A DNA stretch of 7,814 nucleotides, from contig JABDEN010000066.1 in NCBI GenBank assembly GCA_013287025.1, positions 1 to 7,814 on the forward strand. Reading direction: 5' to 3'. The stretch is from Gammaproteobacteria bacterium (GTDB lineage: Bacteria; Pseudomonadota; Gammaproteobacteria; DSM-16500). The stretch's first letter is position 1. Every line of letters begins with the position of its first letter. Of this stretch, positions 6,112 through 7,814 are shown piece by piece. The notes beneath the pieces were generated by a model. The model worked only from the letters and a program-made list of their open reading frames with translations. It was not told the origin of the DNA and did not search any database. A program made the position numbers and the translations under genes.

Positions 6112-6139
6112 TTGAAAAAATAACCTAGTAGGGTATACT
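6112..6139 (+). promoter_or_regulatory. Sigma70 promoter of the mqsRA remnant operon
   Basis: TTGAAA (6112-6117) and TATACT (6134-6139) are spaced by 16 bp. The predicted start of transcription is at or next to the ATG at 6146, so a toxin message would be almost leaderless. Operator-like palindrome 2 lies within the spacer and reaches the -10, which fits autorepression by MqsA. Confidence 0.6.
6121..6135. promoter_or_regulatory. Operator-like palindrome 2 (MqsA-type), inside the promoter
   Basis: TAACCTAGTAGGGTA is a near-palindrome (arms TAACCT and AGGGTA, one mismatch) very like the E. coli mqsRA operator TAACCTTTTAGGTTA. It sits between the -35 and -10 boxes. Confidence 0.6.
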
Positions 6140-6145
6140 TAAGTT

Positions 6146-6237
6146 ATGGAAAAGCGCGTAATGACCTATGACTTGGAAGCTATAAAAGAATCGTTTTCCA
6201 CATGGGACATTTTATTATTTCTTTTAAGGAGAGGTAG
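6146..6237 (+). pseudogene. mqsR: mqsR toxin remnant with large internal deletion
   Basis: MqsR is a RelE-like mRNA interferase of about 98 aa that cleaves at GCU/GCA. Here the first 19 residues (MEKRVMTYDLEAIKESFST) look like a normal MqsR N-terminus. The reading then breaks near 6203-6212. In another frame, 6211-6237 reads FIISFKER followed by TAG, matching the family C-terminus (SFKEK/SFKER). About 70 codons are missing, including all of the catalytic region, so no active toxin can be made. In the original frame the ORF continues to a TGA at 6242-6244 that overlaps the mqsA ATG as ATGA, making a 32-aa leader peptide that may still couple translation to mqsA. Family match is from memory and fits the position before mqsA. 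Confidence 0.8.
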
Positions 6238-6240
6238 ACC

Positions 6241-6645
6241 ATGAGATGCCATGCTTGCTGTAAAGGTACACTACATCACACGAAAAAATCGCAGATTTAT
6301 ACCTATAAAGGTAAATCCATTACATTAGAACAACTCGGTTTGTGGTGTAATTCTTGTGAAGAAGGAATCTTAAATGGTGATGATATTGCCAAAACTGAAA
6401 AAGATTTTGAAAAATTCAAAACAAAAGTGGATGGCTTGTTAACACCAGAAGAGATTCGTCACATACGTAAAGATGTTCTTCATTTAACACAAGAAGAAGC
6501 GGGTAAGATATTTGGTGGTGGAAAAAATGGATTTAGCCGTTATGAACGAGGGGAAACAAAACCACTTCCTGCAGTTAGCAATTTGTTAAAAATTCTTGAA
6601 CGTCATCCGGAAGAGTTAAAAAATTTCATTAATCAATCTTGTTAG
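6241..6645 (+). CDS. mqsA: MqsA-type antitoxin and transcriptional repressor
   Basis: 134 aa, against 131 in E. coli MqsA. The N-terminal zinc domain carries two CxxC pairs, C3/C6 and C36/C39, which in MqsA hold one structural zinc and cover the toxin. A linker leads to an XRE-type helix-turn-helix (about 69-125) containing LTQEEAGKIFGGGKNGFSRY. N96 and R100 correspond to the E. coli DNA-contact residues N97 and R101, so operator binding should be kept. The strong site AAGGAGAGG (6226-6234) lies six bases before the ATG. With mqsR destroyed, this antitoxin is an orphan. It may persist as an autorepressor, a regulator of other genes, or a neutraliser of MqsR toxins elsewhere. E. coli MqsA has reported regulatory targets outside its operon. 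Identity is strong; the current role is inference. Confidence 0.93.
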   Translation: MRCHACCKGTLHHTKKSQIYTYKGKSITLEQLGLWCNSCEEGILNGDDIAKTEKDFEKFKTKVDGLLTPEEIRHIRKDVLHLTQEEAGKIFGGGKNGFSRYERGETKPLPAVSNLLKILERHPEELKNFINQSC

Positions 6646-6780
6646 ACAATCCAATCTCAGCATGAGGTGAGAGCGACGATATTAAAACATAAATTTTTTT
6701 ATAATTTTTACTTACGATATCATGTCTAGGAAAATTAAAATATAAAATCCATTTCTATTATTATTAAAAAGGCATTAATC

Positions 6781-7032
6781 ATGAAAAAACTCTCTTTGGT
6801 ACTGGGTTGCTTAATAACTACAAATTCTTTTGCAGAGATCCTTATTCTAAAAACGGAACATACAGTTTCTCCTGGATTTAAGGGAAATATAGAAGTTATA
6901 AGAACTGAAAAAACTTTATCTCCAGAAGAAATATCACAAATAAAAAATTCAGAAGTGAACAATTTATCGAAAACATTAACCGCGAATGTCGAAAATGCTT
7001 TTGGGGTAGTTAATCAAAAGCCTTACCTTTAG
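6781..7032 (+). CDS. Small predicted secreted protein, unknown function
   Basis: 83 aa. The N-terminus MKKLSLVLGCLITTNSFA is a textbook Sec signal peptide: Lys-Lys, a hydrophobic core and SFA before the likely cleavage at A18/E19. The mature protein would be about 65 aa, periplasmic or secreted, with a beta-like first half (EILILKTEHTV, NIEVIRTEK) and a helical Glu/Asn-rich second half (SPEEISQIKNSEVNNLS). There is a Cys at position 10 but no lipobox arrangement. The ribosome binding site AAAAAGG (6766-6772) is eight bases before the ATG. Only 30 bases separate its stop from the HigA-like fragment, so the two may share a transcript. I see no family match. It could be a real small orphan gene of this lineage. 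Confidence 0.65.
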   Translation: MKKLSLVLGCLITTNSFAEILILKTEHTVSPGFKGNIEVIRTEKTLSPEEISQIKNSEVNNLSKTLTANVENAFGVVNQKPYL

Positions 7033-7062
7033 CACAAAAACGAATGCAGGAGGTAAAGAAAA

Positions 7063-7248
7063 ATGGCTAGAAAAACCCATTCACAGCTAAAGAAAGCGGC
7101 CTTTAAAAAGGCTGGGGTCAAAGAAGCATATGATTCTTTGGAAGATGAGTTTGGTTTATTGGAAATGATGCTAAAAGCACGGTTAAAAGCTGGGAAAACA
7201 CAGGAAGAGATTGCAAAAAAAATGAAAACCACCACTTCTTATTGTTAA
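7063..7248 (+). pseudogene. HigA-like XRE antitoxin, truncated inside the helix-turn-helix
   Basis: 61 aa. The N-terminus (MARKTHSQLKKAAFKKAGVK) followed by EAYDSLEDEFGLLEMMLKAR matches the start of HigA-like antitoxins of the RelE/HigB class. These normally run on for about 95-100 aa through AGLTQEEVAERMGT...SRLE. Here the helix-turn-helix begins (AGKTQEEIAKKMKTTTS) and stops after YC, so the recognition helix is lost. A strong GGAGG site precedes the ATG, so the fragment may still be made. No higB toxin is visible nearby. The stop TAA (7246-7248) overlaps the stop of the convergent TumA gene in a shared TTAA, suggesting a rearrangement joined the two. The family call is from memory and moderately secure. 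Confidence 0.7.
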
Positions 7249-7649
7249 ATATAAGCTTCCAATTTTAAGGTAGAAGCAACCAATTCAACAATTTTGTGTT
7301 TGCCGTGTCCTGTAGGGTTGGTTTCCTCGTGTGTTTTTACTATTCCTACGCTTTCCATTTCGTGGATATCTCTTCTCACGGCTGAGCGAGGTCTATTGAT
7401 GGCTTTAGCGATGTTAGTAATGGAATCAGGGTGTTTCCTGATATTATTAATTAATTTTATTTTGGACGCGCTTAAAAAGTGTAACATTTCGGAGGGATCT
7501 ACAAAAGTTAATATAGCGCATCGTTTGGGGAGGGATTTGCCTTGATCAGCAGCACGCATTGTTTTTTTTGCGCTATCAAAAAAATCTTTAACTGATCCAA
7601 TTTTCACTTTTACTAATTTAAAAGATTTTTTGGTTTTTGATTTTCGCAT
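7245..7649 (-). CDS. TumA-like winged-helix antitoxin of a TumE/TumA module
   Basis: 134 aa from the ATG at 7649 (MRKSKTKKSFKLVKVKIGSV). An in-frame ATG 15 codons upstream exists, but the inner start has GGGAG seven bases before it. The N-terminal part carries DFFDSAKKTMRAADQGK (about 22-38) and a strand RCAILTFVD. The rest is a winged helix-turn-helix (about 61-118: NNIRKHPDSITNIAKAINRP, then SAVRRDIHEMESVGIVKTHE) of the HVO_A0114/MarR-like type found next to TumE toxins. It would neutralise TumE and repress the operon. The start overlaps the 3' end of the toxin gene by 32 bases, implying translational coupling. The C-terminus appears complete. Confidence 0.8.
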   Translation of the reverse strand: MRKSKTKKSFKLVKVKIGSVKDFFDSAKKTMRAADQGKSLPKRCAILTFVDPSEMLHFLSASKIKLINNIRKHPDSITNIAKAINRPRSAVRRDIHEMESVGIVKTHEETNPTGHGKHKIVELVASTLKLEAYI

Positions 7650-7814
7650 GTAATGACTCCCATTCTTTCTCAAATCTATTTTGGATATCTTCAAAGGATA
7701 AAAAATCTATATCGTTTTCTTTTCCGATAAAATGTCGATGATGACGTCCATGACAATTATCATATCCTAATACTCTACCATTATCTCCCGCATACAAGAA
7801 ATTTGATAAGTAAT
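7618..7814 (-). CDS. TumE-like toxin, C-terminal 64 residues, N-terminus outside the window
   Basis: Reading from the right edge, codons at 7812 downward give YLSNFLYAGDNGRVLGYDN, then CHGRHHRHFIGKENDIDFLSF and EDIQNRFEKEWESL, to a TAA at 7620-7618. The YDN.HG.HHRH block and the final 'FEDI..RF.KEWE' helix are typical of the TumE family (DUF6516) of toxins, whose activity is thought to be ribonuclease-like. The histidine-rich motif is intact, so nothing visible suggests inactivation. It is followed by its antitoxin gene with a 32-base overlap in a different frame. The match is from memory; the start cannot be seen. Confidence 0.8.
   Translation of the reverse strand, partial: YLSNFLYAGDNGRVLGYDNCHGRHHRHFIGKENDIDFLSFEDIQNRFEKEWESLHAKIKNQKIF

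Noticed and set aside
6654..6675. Terminator after mqsA (TCTCA...TGAGA)
   Set aside because: The stem is only five base pairs and no T-run follows directly.

Overview
The window looks like a Gammaproteobacterial chromosome, probably a Legionellales-like host-associated lineage. Reasons: the gmk-rpoZ-spoT order is typical of Gammaproteobacteria, base composition is moderately AT-rich, a eukaryote-like beta-propeller protein is present, and the accessory half is full of repeats and decaying toxin-antitoxin genes. The genus cannot be fixed from sequence alone, and the Legionellales placement is inference.

The left half (about 1-4342) is a compact minus-strand core block read in the order hldE, gmk, rpoZ, spoT. 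hldE makes the activated heptose for LPS core and overlaps gmk by four bases (ATGA). gmk makes GDP from GMP, rpoZ encodes RNA polymerase omega, and spoT encodes the bifunctional (p)ppGpp synthetase/hydrolase, which runs off the left edge. hldE carries a one-base insertion in an A7 run (T7 on the + strand, 3835-3841) that breaks the kinase domain, while everything on both sides still reads as a normal HldE.

A divergent promoter region (about 4343-4526) leads to a plus-strand gene (4527-5423) of unknown function with WD-like beta-propeller blades and an F-box-like C-terminal segment. It is a candidate host-directed effector. Six bases after its stop lies a 42-bp perfect palindrome, interrupted near its centre by a 202-bp MITE-like element. 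The element has 51-bp terminal inverted repeats and is flanked by a 10-bp direct repeat that looks like a target-site duplication. Next comes about 460 bp of gene-free DNA with two related short palindromes and one solitary sequence closely resembling a type I-F CRISPR repeat, with its hairpin kept by a compensatory change.

The right part (6080-7814) is a toxin-antitoxin cluster in different states of decay. mqsR (toxin) has lost about 70 internal codons, but its partner antitoxin mqsA, with intact zinc-binding and DNA-contact residues and two candidate operators, is whole. A small predicted secreted protein (6781-7032) is followed by a HigA-like antitoxin cut off inside its helix-turn-helix. 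Its stop overlaps the stop of a convergent TumA-like antitoxin, which is itself preceded by a TumE-like toxin that leaves the window on the right.
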